From Neobacillus sp. PS3-12 (GTDB lineage Bacteria; Bacillota; Bacilli; Bacillales; Cytobacillaceae), in assembly GCF_030915385.1 (NCBI RefSeq), contig NZ_CP133268.1:1302001-1366000 (forward strand): DNA of 64,000 bases, given 5' to 3'. A program made the position numbers and the translations under genes. Below are positions 25,801 to 37,714 of this stretch, one piece after another. How positions within the stretch are numbered: the stretch's first letter is position 1; each line of letters begins with the position of its first letter. Below the pieces are notes generated by a model. That model saw only the letters and a program-made list of their open reading frames with translations. It did not search any database and was not told the origin of the DNA.

Positions 25801-26448
25801 ATGGAAAAAAAAAATGAAGCTTGTTTAAAAAATGAAACTGTTTTAATTCAATCGATTATTTGTTCTAAAAAAGTGAAGCTTATCGCCTTTGCAAAAACAA
25901 AACTAAAAAAAATAAGTAGTAGGGATATTCAATTTATTCCTGATCCTTCAAGTATTCAGATCACGACGACCCTCTTAAAAGACTTAATAGTAATCCAAGG
26001 ATTTGTTAAAGGCAGTGTTATTGTAGATGGAAGATTCGTTAAGAAAGTAACCCTTTCTTTTCAGGAAGAGGTAATTTGTGAGGGCGCATGTCCAGGTGAT
26101 GAATTGAAACACACTAAACCCATTTTAGAGGGAATTTTGCCCCCACAAGTAATACCAAATGAAGACCATGATGGACACTTTGTTCTATTTAAAGCTATTT
26201 TTAGTATCCAAGTCACTGTTGTAAGAGAAAAAATAGGAACCATATGTGTAACTATTATTGGGGACATAAATGAAGAGAGATGTAAACACCAAACACCTGC
26301 AACAGCAGTAATTCCTTTTGAAATGGAAAAAGCAATAAAGGACGAAAGCGAAAGTCATGATTGTCATTGTCATTACCATGATTGTGACGAAGAGGACTTC
26401 CCGTGTATGTGCGAAGAGGAATCCGAGGAGAAAAGCAGCACAACTTAA
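25801..26448 (+). CDS. SPOCS/DUF3794-like coat-associated protein with His/Glu-rich tail
   Basis: A 215-residue protein from ATG 25801, with GGGAGG 11 bases upstream. Alternating strands (KKVKLIAFAKTKLKKIS, IQITTTLLKDLIVIQGFVKG, FVKKVTLSFQEEVICEGACPG, IQVTVVREKIGTICVTIIGD) are typical of DUF3794/SPOCS-type domains, although sequence identity with the four-gene family nearby is low. The C-terminus is acidic and His/Cys-rich (SHDCHCHYHDCDEEDF), a possible metal-binding tail like those of other coat proteins. Sigma-K-like promoter upstream; coat or exosporium placement is inferred. Confidence 0.6.
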   Translation: MEKKNEACLKNETVLIQSIICSKKVKLIAFAKTKLKKISSRDIQFIPDPSSIQITTTLLKDLIVIQGFVKGSVIVDGRFVKKVTLSFQEEVICEGACPGDELKHTKPILEGILPPQVIPNEDHDGHFVLFKAIFSIQVTVVREKIGTICVTIIGDINEERCKHQTPATAVIPFEMEKAIKDESESHDCHCHYHDCDEEDFPCMCEEESEEKSSTT

Positions 26449-26578
26449 GATTTATTACTAAGTCTAAAAGTCCACTTTAAAACAACCAAGCAGACATCTA
26501 ATGGAGAGTCTGCTTTATTCCGTTAAAGGATACTAATCATCTAGCGTTTATATGAATATAATATGGAAGGAGAATGCT

Positions 26579-27301
26579 ATGGATTCAAACAGTAAACGCC
26601 TAAGTTATGATCGTTTAAGTGCTCGGGTCCACTTCTATAAAAATCATTCTATGGAGCTTGAAAAAAAACTAATTCTAGCTGAAGAAAAAATTGAACGCTT
26701 GCAGGGAGAATTGAAAAAAGCTTCATTAGAAAAGGCAAAAGTGCGTGAACAACTAATAGAACTTGGACAAGCTCAAACAGAAAGTTCTAAATCCTTGTTT
26801 GAATTGGCTAACGATAGTGATAGCATGGATGCTGTTAACAACGCATATAACAGTATTGCATATTTTGACTATGCTATTCACTTTTTAGGGAATAAACCAG
26901 GGATCATTAAAGGATCATTTTATATAAAAAATACTGGAGCGAAACCATTGGAACATCCTTATGTTTGTTTTCGTTTTACCCCTTCTCATCTAGCTAATTT
27001 AGAAGAATGTTATTTACTACAACAGGAAAATAGAAAAAATTCGCAGTGGAGATTTGTGGAAAGGAATTGGGCTATTAATGCAAGAGATAAAGGGGAGGTT
27101 TGGATTTGTCCTGATTATGATATGAAAATCATGCCGGGTTCTTGTGTAGCAATAAATGATTTCCAATTCTATCTTAAGGATAAACATTATTCTTGTATCG
27201 TTGAGGCATTTGTTTTTTATAATAAAAGAAAGTACAAAATTAAAGCATCGAATAGGATTATTGTTAATAATAAGAATTCTATAAAATTTATGCCAACATA
27301 A
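26579..27301 (+). CDS. Hypothetical protein with N-terminal coiled coil
   Basis: A 240-residue protein. ATG at 26579 is preferred (AAGGAG 7 bases upstream) over ATG 26552. Residues about 15-65 form a heptad coiled coil (MELEKKLILAEEKIERLQGE). The C-terminal 150 residues are a beta-rich domain (PGIIKGSFYIKNTGAKPLEH, CFRFTPSHLANLEECYLLQQ, AINDFQFYLKDKHYSCIVEA) with no recognised family. It lies between the coat locus and tyrS, ending in its own terminator. A spore function by association is possible but unproven. Confidence 0.65.
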   Translation: MDSNSKRLSYDRLSARVHFYKNHSMELEKKLILAEEKIERLQGELKKASLEKAKVREQLIELGQAQTESSKSLFELANDSDSMDAVNNAYNSIAYFDYAIHFLGNKPGIIKGSFYIKNTGAKPLEHPYVCFRFTPSHLANLEECYLLQQENRKNSQWRFVERNWAINARDKGEVWICPDYDMKIMPGSCVAINDFQFYLKDKHYSCIVEAFVFYNKRKYKIKASNRIIVNNKNSIKFMPT

Positions 27302-27307
27302 TAATTA

Positions 27308-27339
27308 AGCGCATTTGAAAATTCTTTTCCAAATGCGCT
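27308..27339. terminator. Bidirectional intrinsic terminator
   Basis: AGCGCATTTG/CAAATGCGCT with a 12-base loop. It separates the 26579 gene from tyrS (convergent). Confidence 0.8.
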
Positions 27340-27352
27340 CATCATTTATTAA

Positions 27353-28895
<1,543 letters not shown>

Positions 28896-28898
28896 ACT

Positions 28899-28928
28899 TT
28901 TTTACCACAATTTCATGTATAATGTCAA
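28899..28928 (-). promoter_or_regulatory. Candidate sigma-A promoter of tyrS
   Basis: Minus strand TTGACA (28923-28928), 18-base spacer and TAAAAA (28899-28904). It lies just before the T-box leader. Confidence 0.5.
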
Positions 28929-29020
28929 TCCTATTGCGGGAATCTCAAAATATGGGGAATCCTGTCTAATACGATATACCTATATGCTATAATGAAGTTG
29001 ATTTTATAAGGAGGTGTGCG

Positions 29021-31731
29021 ATGAAAGATAGTGGGCTTGCGAAAATAAAATCAATCAAAAAAACAATAGAAGGAAGAAAGCCTACCTTTTGGAATTTTAT
29101 CCTTATTCTTTTTACTATTATCATTCTCTGCATCAGTTTTGGTGTTGGAATAGGAGCTGGATTCTTTGCCTCGCTTGTAAAGGATGAACCCGTCCGCTCC
29201 TATAGCAGCATGAAAAAAGACATTTATGATTATACCGAGACATCCAATCTTTATTTTTCAAATGATGTTTATCTTGGAAAACTAAATTCAGACTTAGACC
29301 GGGATGAAGTAAAGATTGACCAAGTGTCAAAACATTTAATTGATGCCGTCATCGCAACAGAGGATGAATATTTTTATCAGCATAAAGGGGTTGTCCCTAA
29401 ATCAATCCTCCGAGCTTTTTTACAAACGGTTACACATTCCCCGATTCAAACTGGCGGAAGCACCCTGACACAGCAATTAATTAAAAACCAGATCTTAACG
29501 AATGAAGTTTCTTTTCAACGAAAAGCATCTGAAATTTTGCTTGCGCTTCGTTTAGAGAAATTCTTTTCCAAAAAAGAGATTCTCGAGGCCTATTTAAATG
29601 TGTCTACCTTCGGAAGAAATTCATCTGGGAAAAATATTGCAGGTGTTGGGACAGCTGCTGAAGGGATTTTTGGGAAAAACGCAAAAGACTTAACATTACC
29701 TGAAGCTGCCTTCATTGCCGGCCTTCCACAAAGTCCTTTTGGTTACACACCATTTACCAAGGAAGGTACAGTTAAGAGTGATCTTCAACCGGGAATTTCC
29801 AGAATGAAAACAGTCTTAAAGAGGATGTACGATGGCGGTTATATTAATCATAGCCAATACATAGAAGCGTCTGCCTATGACATCTCTAAAGACTTTATTT
29901 CTCCTAAAGATAGCCCAAATGAGAAATATCCATGGCTCACGACAGAAATAGAAAATCGCGCTAGCCAAGTACTTGCTCCTATACTTGCGAAGAATTATGG
30001 GATTGATGAAAAGACATTAGATAAGGATAAAAACATAAAAGATAAATATCTATCTTTAGCAAGCCGTGCTCTTCGGCAAAAAGGTTATGAAATCCACACG
30101 ACGATTGATAAAGATATTTATGACGCCATGCAAAAGGCTAAAGATCAGTATCCCTCTTATGGCCCTGATAAACCACAGGTTGTGAAAGATCCCGATAAAG
30201 AAGGGAGTACAACAGTCATGGAGCCTGTTGAAGTGGGAGCGATGCTGATTGAAAATAAAACTGGGAAAATTATTAGCTTTGTAGGCGGGAGAGATTATAA
30301 CAGACAGCAGCTTAACCATGCTACAAGTGCAATAAGACAAAATGGCTCGACGATGAAGCCCTTGTTGGTTTATGCTCCTGCCTTTGAGCTTGGTAAAGCA
30401 TCACCGGGAACAGTTCTACCCGATGTGGCCTTAAATCTAAACCCAGAGGATCCTAATAATCCTTGGCCACATAACTATGATCTTCGTTATAGCGGTTTGG
30501 TTTCTGCACGGTATGCTCTTACAAAGTCCTATAACGTTCCAGCAGTAAAGCTTTATAAAGATATTGTCAGTCAAAATCCCGCAAAGTACTTAGAGAAAAT
30601 GGGGTTTACCTCTCTTGTAAAGGATGACTATACAAATCTGGCAACAGCCATTGGTTCACTTAAGCATGGTGTTACAGTTGAAGAAAATACAAATGCTTTT
30701 ACAACTTTTGCCAATGACGGCAAATTTATTGATGCTTATTTAATTGATAAAATTGTTGATAAACATGGCAAAACCATCTATCAGCATGAGGTAAAGCCAG
30801 TAGACGTCTTTTCCCCGCAAACAACCTTTTTAACACTAGATATGATGAGAGATGTTATTAGTAAGGGTACCGCTGCGGGCATCAATGGAGAGTTAAAGTT
30901 CAAAGCAGATTGGGCCGGCAAAACAGGAACTGGCGTGGATTACTTTGATTCTTGGTTCGTGGCCACTAATCCAAATGTAACTTTTGGAATTTGGACAGGA
31001 TATGACACGCCCAAATCGTTACAGTCCAAAGAAAGTTTAACTTATAGTCAAAGAACAAATAATCTTTGGGCAGATTTAATTAATTCCGCCTATGATGTTA
31101 AGCCTGACTTAATTGCTCCAAAAGAGGAATTTAAAAAGCGGATGGAATTGTTAAGCTTTCCTATTGTGCGGTTTCAGGTTTGCTGCCATCTAAGACATGT
31201 TCAGATTCAGGGCTTGTCGAAAGTGATTATTTTAATTCAAAGTTTGCTCCCAAAGAGGAAGATGACAGTCTGATTAGTGGGAAATATGTTGAAATAAATG
31301 GAAGCAAATACTTAGCTGATGATTCTACACCAGATGATTTTGCTCAAAAAGGACTTATGCTAAATCCAGATTTTATCCATCGTTTAGTCGGCAATAATTT
31401 TACTGATTATAATCAACTCATTCCCAAAAAAGACCGCTGGAATTCTATTTTTGTCCCAGGTGCAAAGATTGAGGAAAACGAAAAATCACCTGCCAGTGTC
31501 ACTTTGAACGTTTCAGGTAATACTTTGTCATGGAACCCTGTTCCCGAACCAGATATTATCGGTTATCGGGTGTACAAAAGCGGATTTTTTACACATAAAG
31601 TTGCAAGCATTAAAACTGGTTCTTCCCTTACCTATTCAGCTGCCGATGGTGATTATTATGTAACTGCGGTAGATATTAGGGGGAATGAATCTGAAGCTTC
31701 TAATCCAGCCGTTATTGGAGAGTACCCTTAA
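29021..31731 (+). pseudogene. Class A penicillin-binding protein with C-terminal Fn3-like domain, frameshifted
   Basis: The expected product is about 903 residues: a cytoplasmic stub, TM helix (about 22-45), GT51 glycosyltransferase (EDEYFYQHKG; GGSTLTQQLIKNQ), transpeptidase (STMK active-site Ser; SYN; KTGTG) and an Fn3-like C-terminus (LNVSGNTLSWNPVPEPDIIG). At about 31138 one C is missing (AAGCGGATGG where AAGCCGGATGG is expected); the second part (VSGLLPSKTCSDSG to the end at 31731) is in another frame. All catalytic motifs lie before the break. AAGGAGG is 7 bases upstream of the ATG. Polymerises and crosslinks peptidoglycan. The shift may be a sequencing error. Confidence 0.85.
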
Positions 31732-31738
31732 TAGAAAC

Positions 31739-31762
31739 AAAAGACCGATTAGTTGCACCGGT
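31739..31762. repeat. 24-bp direct repeat, first copy
   Basis: AAAGACCGATTAGTTGCACC and the following GGT recur at 31989-32012 as part of the acsA/PBP terminator. Here only one half of the hairpin is present; the hairpin set at 31796 lies between the copies. Confidence 0.7.
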
Positions 31763-31795
31763 ATTTCCTACAGGCTGTAGATTAAGTTAAAAATA

Positions 31796-31942
31796 TTACG
31801 GACAGAATAGCTAATAGAAATAGTGTTAGTGTCCGTAAGAACGCCTATTACGGACAAAACCAGGGCTGCGGATTGCAATACTGTCCGTAAGAGCACTGAT
31901 TGCGGACAAAATCGGGGCAACAAACGGCTAATCTGTCCGTAA
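31796..31942. repeat. Three tandem hairpins with 52-bp period
   Basis: TTACGGACA/TGTCCGTAA arm pairs at 31796/31830, 31848/31882 and 31900/31934 (the third left arm is TTGCGGACA). Each pair spans exactly 43 bases and starts 52 bases after the previous one. No ORF here. Confidence 0.85.
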
Positions 31943-31987
31943 GATTATATTCGTGATTTGCAGTAAAGAAGTTTCTCGACACACAGA

Positions 31988-32024
31988 GCAAAAGACCGAT
32001 TAGTTGCACCGGTCTTTTGCTTTT
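31988..32024. terminator. Bidirectional intrinsic terminator
   Basis: GCAAAAGACCG/CGGTCTTTTGC stem followed by TTTTC. It serves the end of the PBP region (plus) and acsA (minus). Confidence 0.85.
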
Positions 32025-32030
32025 CATTTA

Positions 32031-33749
32031 TTAATCTTCTAAAGTGGAAAGGTCACCTGTTGGCAGGTTAAGCTCCCAAGCTTTGAGGACACGTCTCATG
32101 ATTTTACCGCTTCGAGTTTTTGGCAGTTTATCACGGAATTCAATCTCTCTCGGAGCTGCATGGGCAGCTAGTCCTTTTTTAACAAACAATCTGATTTCTT
32201 CAATTAATTCTTCAGATTGCTCATATCCATCCCTTAATGCAATGAACGCCTTAATAATTTCACCGCGTACAGGATCTGGTTTACCAATAACACCAGCCTC
32301 TGCAACTGCAGGGTGTTCAACCAATTTACTTTCGACTTCAAATGGACCTACACGCTCCCCAGCAGTCATGATTACATCATCAACACGACCTTGGAACCAG
32401 AAGTATCCATCTTCATCCATATAGGCAGAGTCGCCTGATACATACCAGTCACCAGGCATAAAGTAAGATTCATATTTAGCTGGATTATTCCAAATTGTAT
32501 GCATCATGGATGGCCAGCCTTTTTTGATTGCCAAGTTACCCATTCTGTATGGAGGCAGCTCATTACCTTGGTCATCAACAATGGCAGCTTCTACGCCTGG
32601 AATTGGTTTACCCATTGAACCAGGTTTAATTTCCATGCAAGGATAATTACAAATTGTCTGTGCTCCTGTCTCAGTCATCCACCATGTATCATGGACTCTT
32701 AGGTTAAACACTTTTAATCCCCATTTTACTACTTCAGGATTTAACGGCTCTCCAACACTTAGGATATGACGAAGACTTGATAAATCATATTTCTTTACAA
32801 TTTCATCTCCGGCACCCATCAACATCCGAAATGCTGTTGGTGCACTGTACCAAACTGTAACACCAAATTCTTCGATCATGCTGTACCAATCATCAGGACT
32901 AAAACGTCCGCCAATAATAACATTAGATGTTCCGGTTAACCATGGACCAAAAATACCGTAGGATGTTCCTGTTACCCATCCTGGGTCTGCAGTACACCAA
33001 TAAACATCGTCTTCACGCAAATCAAGAACCCATTTTGCTGTTTGATAATGCTGAATCATTGCATTATGTACATGCAAAACCCCTTTTGGTTTTCCAGTCG
33101 AACCAGAAGTATAATGAAGGATCAACCCATCTGTACGCTGTACCCATTCAATTTTTAATTGATTGCTAGCTTCACCCAGTCTTTTTAAGAAGTCAATATA
33201 TGGGCCTTCCTCTTGAACATTTGAGCCAACAAGGAAAATATGCTTCAAGGATGGTAATTCATCAACAGGGACACGCTCAAGTAATTCTGGAGTTGTCACT
33301 AGAACTTTTGCTTCACTGTCTTCAAGGCGGTCTCTTACTGCGCCCTCCATGAATGCTTCAAATAATGGACCAACAATGGCTCCAACTTTAATGGCACCCA
33401 AAACAGCAAAGTAAAGTTCAGGAGAGCGAGGCATGAAAATAAATACTCGGTCACCTTTCTCGACATCTGCATAGTTTCTAAACACATTTCCTGCTTTATT
33501 TGACAAGTCTTTCATTTCTTTAAATGTATACTTTTCGTTTCTCGAGCCATCCCGATAGTATAAAGCAACTTTATTTTTGCGGAATGTTTTAACGTGACGA
33601 TCTATGGCTTCATATGCTAAATTGACAAGACCTGTCTCATGCCAAGTAAAATTTTTCTCTGTTTCATTCCAATCAAATTGTTTGTACGTTTCATCGTAAT
33701 TTCCTAGATTATGCTCCCCTTGCATAACTGGCAGCGCTTCCACTTTCAT
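32031..33749 (-). CDS. acsA: Acetyl-CoA synthetase
   Basis: A 572-residue AMP-forming acyl-CoA synthetase that converts acetate, ATP and CoA to acetyl-CoA. Seen: the AMP-binding P-loop-like motif YTSGSTGKPKGV, TWWMTETG, and the C-terminal lysine of PKTRSGKIMRR at residue 549, the site that AcuA acetylates in the B. subtilis enzyme. Divergent from acuABC, whose products control this lysine. A clear sigma-A promoter lies upstream (33784-33812). Length and position match B. subtilis AcsA. Confidence 0.97.
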   Translation of the reverse strand: MKVEALPVMQGEHNLGNYDETYKQFDWNETEKNFTWHETGLVNLAYEAIDRHVKTFRKNKVALYYRDGSRNEKYTFKEMKDLSNKAGNVFRNYADVEKGDRVFIFMPRSPELYFAVLGAIKVGAIVGPLFEAFMEGAVRDRLEDSEAKVLVTTPELLERVPVDELPSLKHIFLVGSNVQEEGPYIDFLKRLGEASNQLKIEWVQRTDGLILHYTSGSTGKPKGVLHVHNAMIQHYQTAKWVLDLREDDVYWCTADPGWVTGTSYGIFGPWLTGTSNVIIGGRFSPDDWYSMIEEFGVTVWYSAPTAFRMLMGAGDEIVKKYDLSSLRHILSVGEPLNPEVVKWGLKVFNLRVHDTWWMTETGAQTICNYPCMEIKPGSMGKPIPGVEAAIVDDQGNELPPYRMGNLAIKKGWPSMMHTIWNNPAKYESYFMPGDWYVSGDSAYMDEDGYFWFQGRVDDVIMTAGERVGPFEVESKLVEHPAVAEAGVIGKPDPVRGEIIKAFIALRDGYEQSEELIEEIRLFVKKGLAAHAAPREIEFRDKLPKTRSGKIMRRVLKAWELNLPTGDLSTLED

Positions 33750-33783
33750 TTTAAAAATTCCCCCTTTTGTCGTAATTAATTAG

Positions 33784-33812
33784 ATTATAGTATAATTTCG
33801 CTATTTTCTCAA
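33784..33812 (-). promoter_or_regulatory. Sigma-A promoter of acsA
   Basis: On the minus strand TTGAGA (33807-33812), 17-base spacer, TATAAT (33784-33789). No convincing cre site was found by eye nearby, although acsA is CcpA-regulated in B. subtilis. Confidence 0.65.
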
Positions 33813-33973
33813 TTTTTTAAATATTTTTATTCAAAAATTTTTACGACTTTTTTCGCTAAATGTCGAACAAATCTTTTTAAATTTTACAGAAAATTTAGGA
33901 AAAACACTTTAAAAAAAATGAATTTATGTATAATAGAATTGATAGCTGGAATTTTCACTCAGGTGGTGGCCGT

Positions 33974-34606
33974 ATGGAACATAAGAAAACTTATAATATG
34001 AAAGAGTTAAAAACAACTTATGGGGATCTCATTATTGAAGGTCCTGTTTCGCCAGATAAAATAGCCTCATTGGATTTCCACGAAGACCTTAAAGCTTTTC
34101 GACCAGCCAAACAGCAGCAGCAAGCCCTAATTGGTATTTCCCAGCTAGATGACGGCAGAATTATTATCGCAAGAGATCGAAATACAGTTGTTGGATATGT
34201 TACGTTTCTTTATCCAGACCCACTTGAGCGCTGGTCAGAGGGCAAGTTAGAAAACATGATTGAATTGGGAGCCATTGAAGTAATACCTAAATTCCGAGAC
34301 TTTTCTGTGGGGAAAAATTTACTAGTTGTCTCGATGATGGACGACGCTATGGAAGACTATATTATCATTACCACAGAATATTATTGGCATTGGGATTTAA
34401 AAGGAACCGGACTAAATGTCTGGGAATACAGAAAAATCATGGAAAAAATGATGAACACTGGCGGACTTGAATGGTATGCAACAGATGATCCCGAAATTTG
34501 TTCACACCCCGCAAATTGTCTAATGGTCAGAATTGGTAAACGAATTGATAATGAATCGATTCAAAAATTCGACCGACTTCGCTTTATGAATCGTTTTATG
34601 TACTAA
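33974..34606 (+). CDS. acuA: GNAT acetyltransferase controlling acetyl-CoA synthetase
   Basis: A 210-residue GNAT-fold protein of the same length as B. subtilis AcuA. It acetylates and inactivates AcsA. ATG at 33974 follows AGGTGG; a longer frame to 33926 overlaps the promoter. GNAT signatures: LDDGRIIIARDRNTVVGYV and IELGAIEVIPKFRDFSVGKN (acetyl-CoA binding). First gene of acuABC, followed after 32 bases by acuB. Confidence 0.93.
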   Translation: MEHKKTYNMKELKTTYGDLIIEGPVSPDKIASLDFHEDLKAFRPAKQQQQALIGISQLDDGRIIIARDRNTVVGYVTFLYPDPLERWSEGKLENMIELGAIEVIPKFRDFSVGKNLLVVSMMDDAMEDYIIITTEYYWHWDLKGTGLNVWEYRKIMEKMMNTGGLEWYATDDPEICSHPANCLMVRIGKRIDNESIQKFDRLRFMNRFMY

Positions 34607-34638
34607 TATAGGATGAGAATTATATAGGAGGTTTTGCC

Positions 34639-35285
34639 ATGATTGTAGATGAAGTTATGATCAAAAATGTCATTTCCTTACAAGCTGACAATACAATCGA
34701 AGAAGCAATTAATCTAATGAAGACGAAAAAAATTCGACACCTCCCTATTGTGGACGGGGACAATCATTTAATCGGACTGGTAAATGCATCAAAACTGCGT
34801 GAGGCCTCTCCATCCGTTTTTCATGCGGGGAGCATTTGGAGGATTTGCAAAAACCCTTATCCATGATTATGAGGACGGATGTTATTTATGGACATCCCCT
34901 TGATTTTGTCGAAGAAGTTGCCGGCCTATTCTACAAACACCGGATTAGCTGCCTTCCAATTACAAAAGATAAAAAATTAGTTGGCATTATCACCGAGACA
35001 GACCTTCTCAGAACAATGGTTGAACTGACAGGTGCACACCAGCCGGGGTCGCAAATCGAGATAAAGGTTCCTAACATAACTGGTCAGATTAGCGGAATTA
35101 CAGCTCTTTTTCATAAGCGGAAAGCCAATATATTAAGTATACTTGTTTACCCGGATAAAAAGGATGATCACTTCAAAATTCTCGTTTTTCGAGTACAAAT
35201 GATAAACCCGGTTGGATTAATTGAAGAGCTTAAAAATTCCGGTCTCCAAGTACTTTGGCCGAATTTGCAGGGGATTTCAAAATGA
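34639..35285 (+). pseudogene. acuB: AcuB-like CBS/ACT protein gene, frameshifted
   Basis: Expected 215 residues: two CBS domains ([40 protein letters not shown]) and a C-terminal ACT domain ([20 protein letters not shown]). At about 34827-34832 the run GCGGGGAGC has four G where GCG GGG GAG requires five; one lost G breaks the frame after FHAG. TAGGAGG precedes the ATG. AcuB function in acetoin/AcsA control is undefined. It overlaps acuC by 4 bases (ATGA). A homopolymer sequencing error is plausible. Confidence 0.9.
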
Positions 35286-36460
35286 CAAGCCGTTGTTCCT
35301 TTGTTTTTTCCGAGGAATTACTCAAATATAAATTTAACAGTGATCATCCATTCAACCAATTTAGACTTACCTTGACCGTAGATTTACTAAAAAAAATAAA
35401 CGCTTTATCAGCACATCAAATTTCTATTCCCAGAATTGCAACTGAGGAAGAACTTTACTTAATCCATGATCCTGATTATGTGAATGCAGTTAAATTGGCT
35501 GGGTTGGGGCAAATTTCGGAAGACAGAGCTGAAAACTTTGGGATAGGAACAGAAGACAACCCTATTTTTCCACATATGCATGAAGCTACTTCTTTACAGG
35601 TAGGCGGTACGTTAACTGCTGTTGATCTTGTGATGTCAGGTGCCGTTGATCATGCCCTTCATCTTGGGGGCGGACTTCATCACGGATTTCGTGGCAAAGC
35701 ATCCGGCTTTTGTATTTATAATGATTGTTCTGTTGCCATTAAATACCTCCAGAAAAAGTACCAGGCACGTGTTCTTTATGTTGATACCGATGCCCATCAC
35801 GGTGATGGTGTCCAATTTTCCTTTTATGATGACCCAAATGTCTGTACTTTATCTATTCATGAAACTGGGAGATATTTATTTCCAGGAACAGGTAATATAA
35901 ACGAACGGGGCCACGGGAAGGGCTATGGATTTTCATTTAATATTCCGATTGATGCTTTTACAGAAGATGATTCCTTTCTTGATACTTACACAAGTGCGAT
36001 TAAGGAAGTTGCTGAATTTTTTAAACCAGATGTCATTTTGACGCAAAACGGAGCAGATGCACATTATTTTGACCCTTTAACACATTTATCGGCAACAATG
36101 AAAAGTTATCGAACCATTCCAAAAATCGCACATCAGATCGCACATCAGTATTGTGACGGAAGATGGATTGCCGTTGGCGGAGGCGGTTATGATATTTGGA
36201 GGGTTGTCCCAAGAGCATGGGCCCTCATCTGGTTAGAAATGACGGAAAATTCCAACCGTTATGGTGATTTACCATCTGAATGGCTTGACTTTTGGCAAAA
36301 ACAAGCTCCTGTAAAACTTCCTGAACAGTGGGATGATCCTAGTGACCTATATACCCCGATTCCACGTAAAGAGGAAATTACTGAAAAAAATTTAAGAACA
36401 CTTGAAAATGCGCTTTATCCAATTAGAAATCAAAAAAGTAAAGAACGAGCTGGCCAATAA
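35282..36460 (+). CDS. acuC: AcuC, class I histone-deacetylase-like AcsA deacetylase
   Basis: A 392-residue Zn-dependent deacetylase that removes the acetyl group from AcsA in B. subtilis. The start is the ATG overlapping acuB's stop (ATGA), with AGGGG upstream; the longer frame from 35255 is not needed. Class I/II HDAC landmarks: [17 protein letters not shown] (His-His pair), [11 protein letters not shown] (Asp/His metal ligands), [10 protein letters not shown] (Asp), and GGGGYD. Last gene of the acu operon before a terminator. Confidence 0.95.
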   Translation: MTSRCSFVFSEELLKYKFNSDHPFNQFRLTLTVDLLKKINALSAHQISIPRIATEEELYLIHDPDYVNAVKLAGLGQISEDRAENFGIGTEDNPIFPHMHEATSLQVGGTLTAVDLVMSGAVDHALHLGGGLHHGFRGKASGFCIYNDCSVAIKYLQKKYQARVLYVDTDAHHGDGVQFSFYDDPNVCTLSIHETGRYLFPGTGNINERGHGKGYGFSFNIPIDAFTEDDSFLDTYTSAIKEVAEFFKPDVILTQNGADAHYFDPLTHLSATMKSYRTIPKIAHQIAHQYCDGRWIAVGGGGYDIWRVVPRAWALIWLEMTENSNRYGDLPSEWLDFWQKQAPVKLPEQWDDPSDLYTPIPRKEEITEKNLRTLENALYPIRNQKSKERAGQ

Positions 36461-36477
36461 CGGCCAGCTCGTTTTTG
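36445..36477 (+). terminator. Intrinsic terminator of acuABC
   Basis: ACGAGCTGGCC/GGCCAGCTCGT with a short loop, then TTTTTG. Lies before the convergent end of ccpA. Confidence 0.9.
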
Positions 36478-36482
36478 TTTTT

Positions 36483-37487
36483 TTATATTGGTCTTGTCGA
36501 TTGGCGATGTTCGATACGGTGCGGCAGGACCACAGTGCTTTCTGATACTTTTTCTTTATTCATCAGTTTTGTTAACAACCGCATGGCAACGGCACCGATA
36601 TCATACAATGGTTGAACAAGCGTTGTCAGCTGAGGACGAACCATAAGTGAAAGCCTTGTATTATCTGAAGTAATGACCTCAAAATCATCAGGTATTTTAT
36701 AGCCTTTATCCTCTGCACCATGAACAACTCCAAGTGCCATTTCATCAGAACCAACTAAAATAGCTGTTGGTTTTTCAGCAGCCTCTAATAGCTTATCAAA
36801 TGCCTCTATTCCAGAATCATAGGTGTAATCACCTTCAACAATTAATTCTTCATTGAAACCTATTCCAGCTTCTTCAAGCGCACGTTTATAACCATTAAGT
36901 TTTTTCTGTGAGTTCTTAGGCTCGTGTAGCGGCCCAATTACGAAGGCAATATTCTTATGCCCTTTTTCGATAAACTCCTTCACTGCATCATAAACAGCCT
37001 GCTCATAATCAATATTGACAGAAGGAATGGTTTTCGATTCCTCAATGGAGCCAGCCAGTACAATTGGAGCAGAAGATTTTTCAAACTCTGCAGCAAGTTC
37101 GTCGGTAATGTTTCCGCTCATAAATACGATGCCATCCACTTGTTTTCCTAACATGGTATTCAAAAGATGTAATTCCTTGTCAGGATTTTGATCAGAATTG
37201 CTTAAAATGATATTGTATTTGTACATGGTTGCGATATCCTCAATACCGCGGGCTAATTCCGCGTAAAAGATACTTGAGATATCAGGGATAATCACACCAA
37301 CAGTCGTGGTCTTTTTACTAGCCAAACCTCTTGCCACAGCATTTGGCCGATAGCCAAGCCTCTCGATGACTTCAAGAACTTTTTTACGTGTTACTGGTTT
37401 TACATTTGGATTTCCGTTCACTACACGTGAAACTGTTGCCATCGAAACATTAGCTTCCCTGGCCACATCGTATATTGTAATATTCAC
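36483..37487 (-). CDS. ccpA: Catabolite control protein A
   Basis: A 334-residue LacI/GalR regulator of carbon catabolite control. GTG at 37487 with AAGGAG upstream gives [20 protein letters not shown], nearly the same as B. subtilis CcpA, including its HTH (residues 4-24) and the hinge helix ([17 protein letters not shown]). The core has the periplasmic-binding-protein fold ([12 protein letters not shown]). It works with phosphorylated HPr(Ser46) on cre sites. Its usual neighbour acu genes and aroA are present. Confidence 0.98.
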   Translation of the reverse strand: MNITIYDVAREANVSMATVSRVVNGNPNVKPVTRKKVLEVIERLGYRPNAVARGLASKKTTTVGVIIPDISSIFYAELARGIEDIATMYKYNIILSNSDQNPDKELHLLNTMLGKQVDGIVFMSGNITDELAAEFEKSSAPIVLAGSIEESKTIPSVNIDYEQAVYDAVKEFIEKGHKNIAFVIGPLHEPKNSQKKLNGYKRALEEAGIGFNEELIVEGDYTYDSGIEAFDKLLEAAEKPTAILVGSDEMALGVVHGAEDKGYKIPDDFEVITSDNTRLSLMVRPQLTTLVQPLYDIGAVAMRLLTKLMNKEKVSESTVVLPHRIEHRQSTRPI

Positions 37488-37667
37488 ACAGAGCACTCTC
37501 CTTATATACGGAAACGTCATTTCCCTTATTTTACAGCATTTCTCTAGAACCTAGTCATATTTTTATGAATAATTAAGAAAATAAACATCATCCTTTATGT
37601 ATGTACATAATGATACGATAAGAATAGTAAAGCCGCAATGACCTTTTGCATAATTTTTCACAAAGAT

Positions 37668-37710
37668 AAAAGCCTTCTGCAATGTTAGAATAACAGAAGG
37701 CTCTTTTTTA
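37668..37710 (-). terminator. Intrinsic terminator of aroA
   Basis: On the minus strand AGCCTTCTG/CAGAAGGCT with a 14-base loop, followed by a T-run. A similar T-run on the plus side makes it potentially bidirectional. Confidence 0.85.
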
Positions 37711-37714
37711 TATA

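Noticed and set aside
33750..33973. A cre site for CcpA between acsA and acuA
   Set aside because: B. subtilis has such control, but no sequence close enough to the cre consensus was found by eye.
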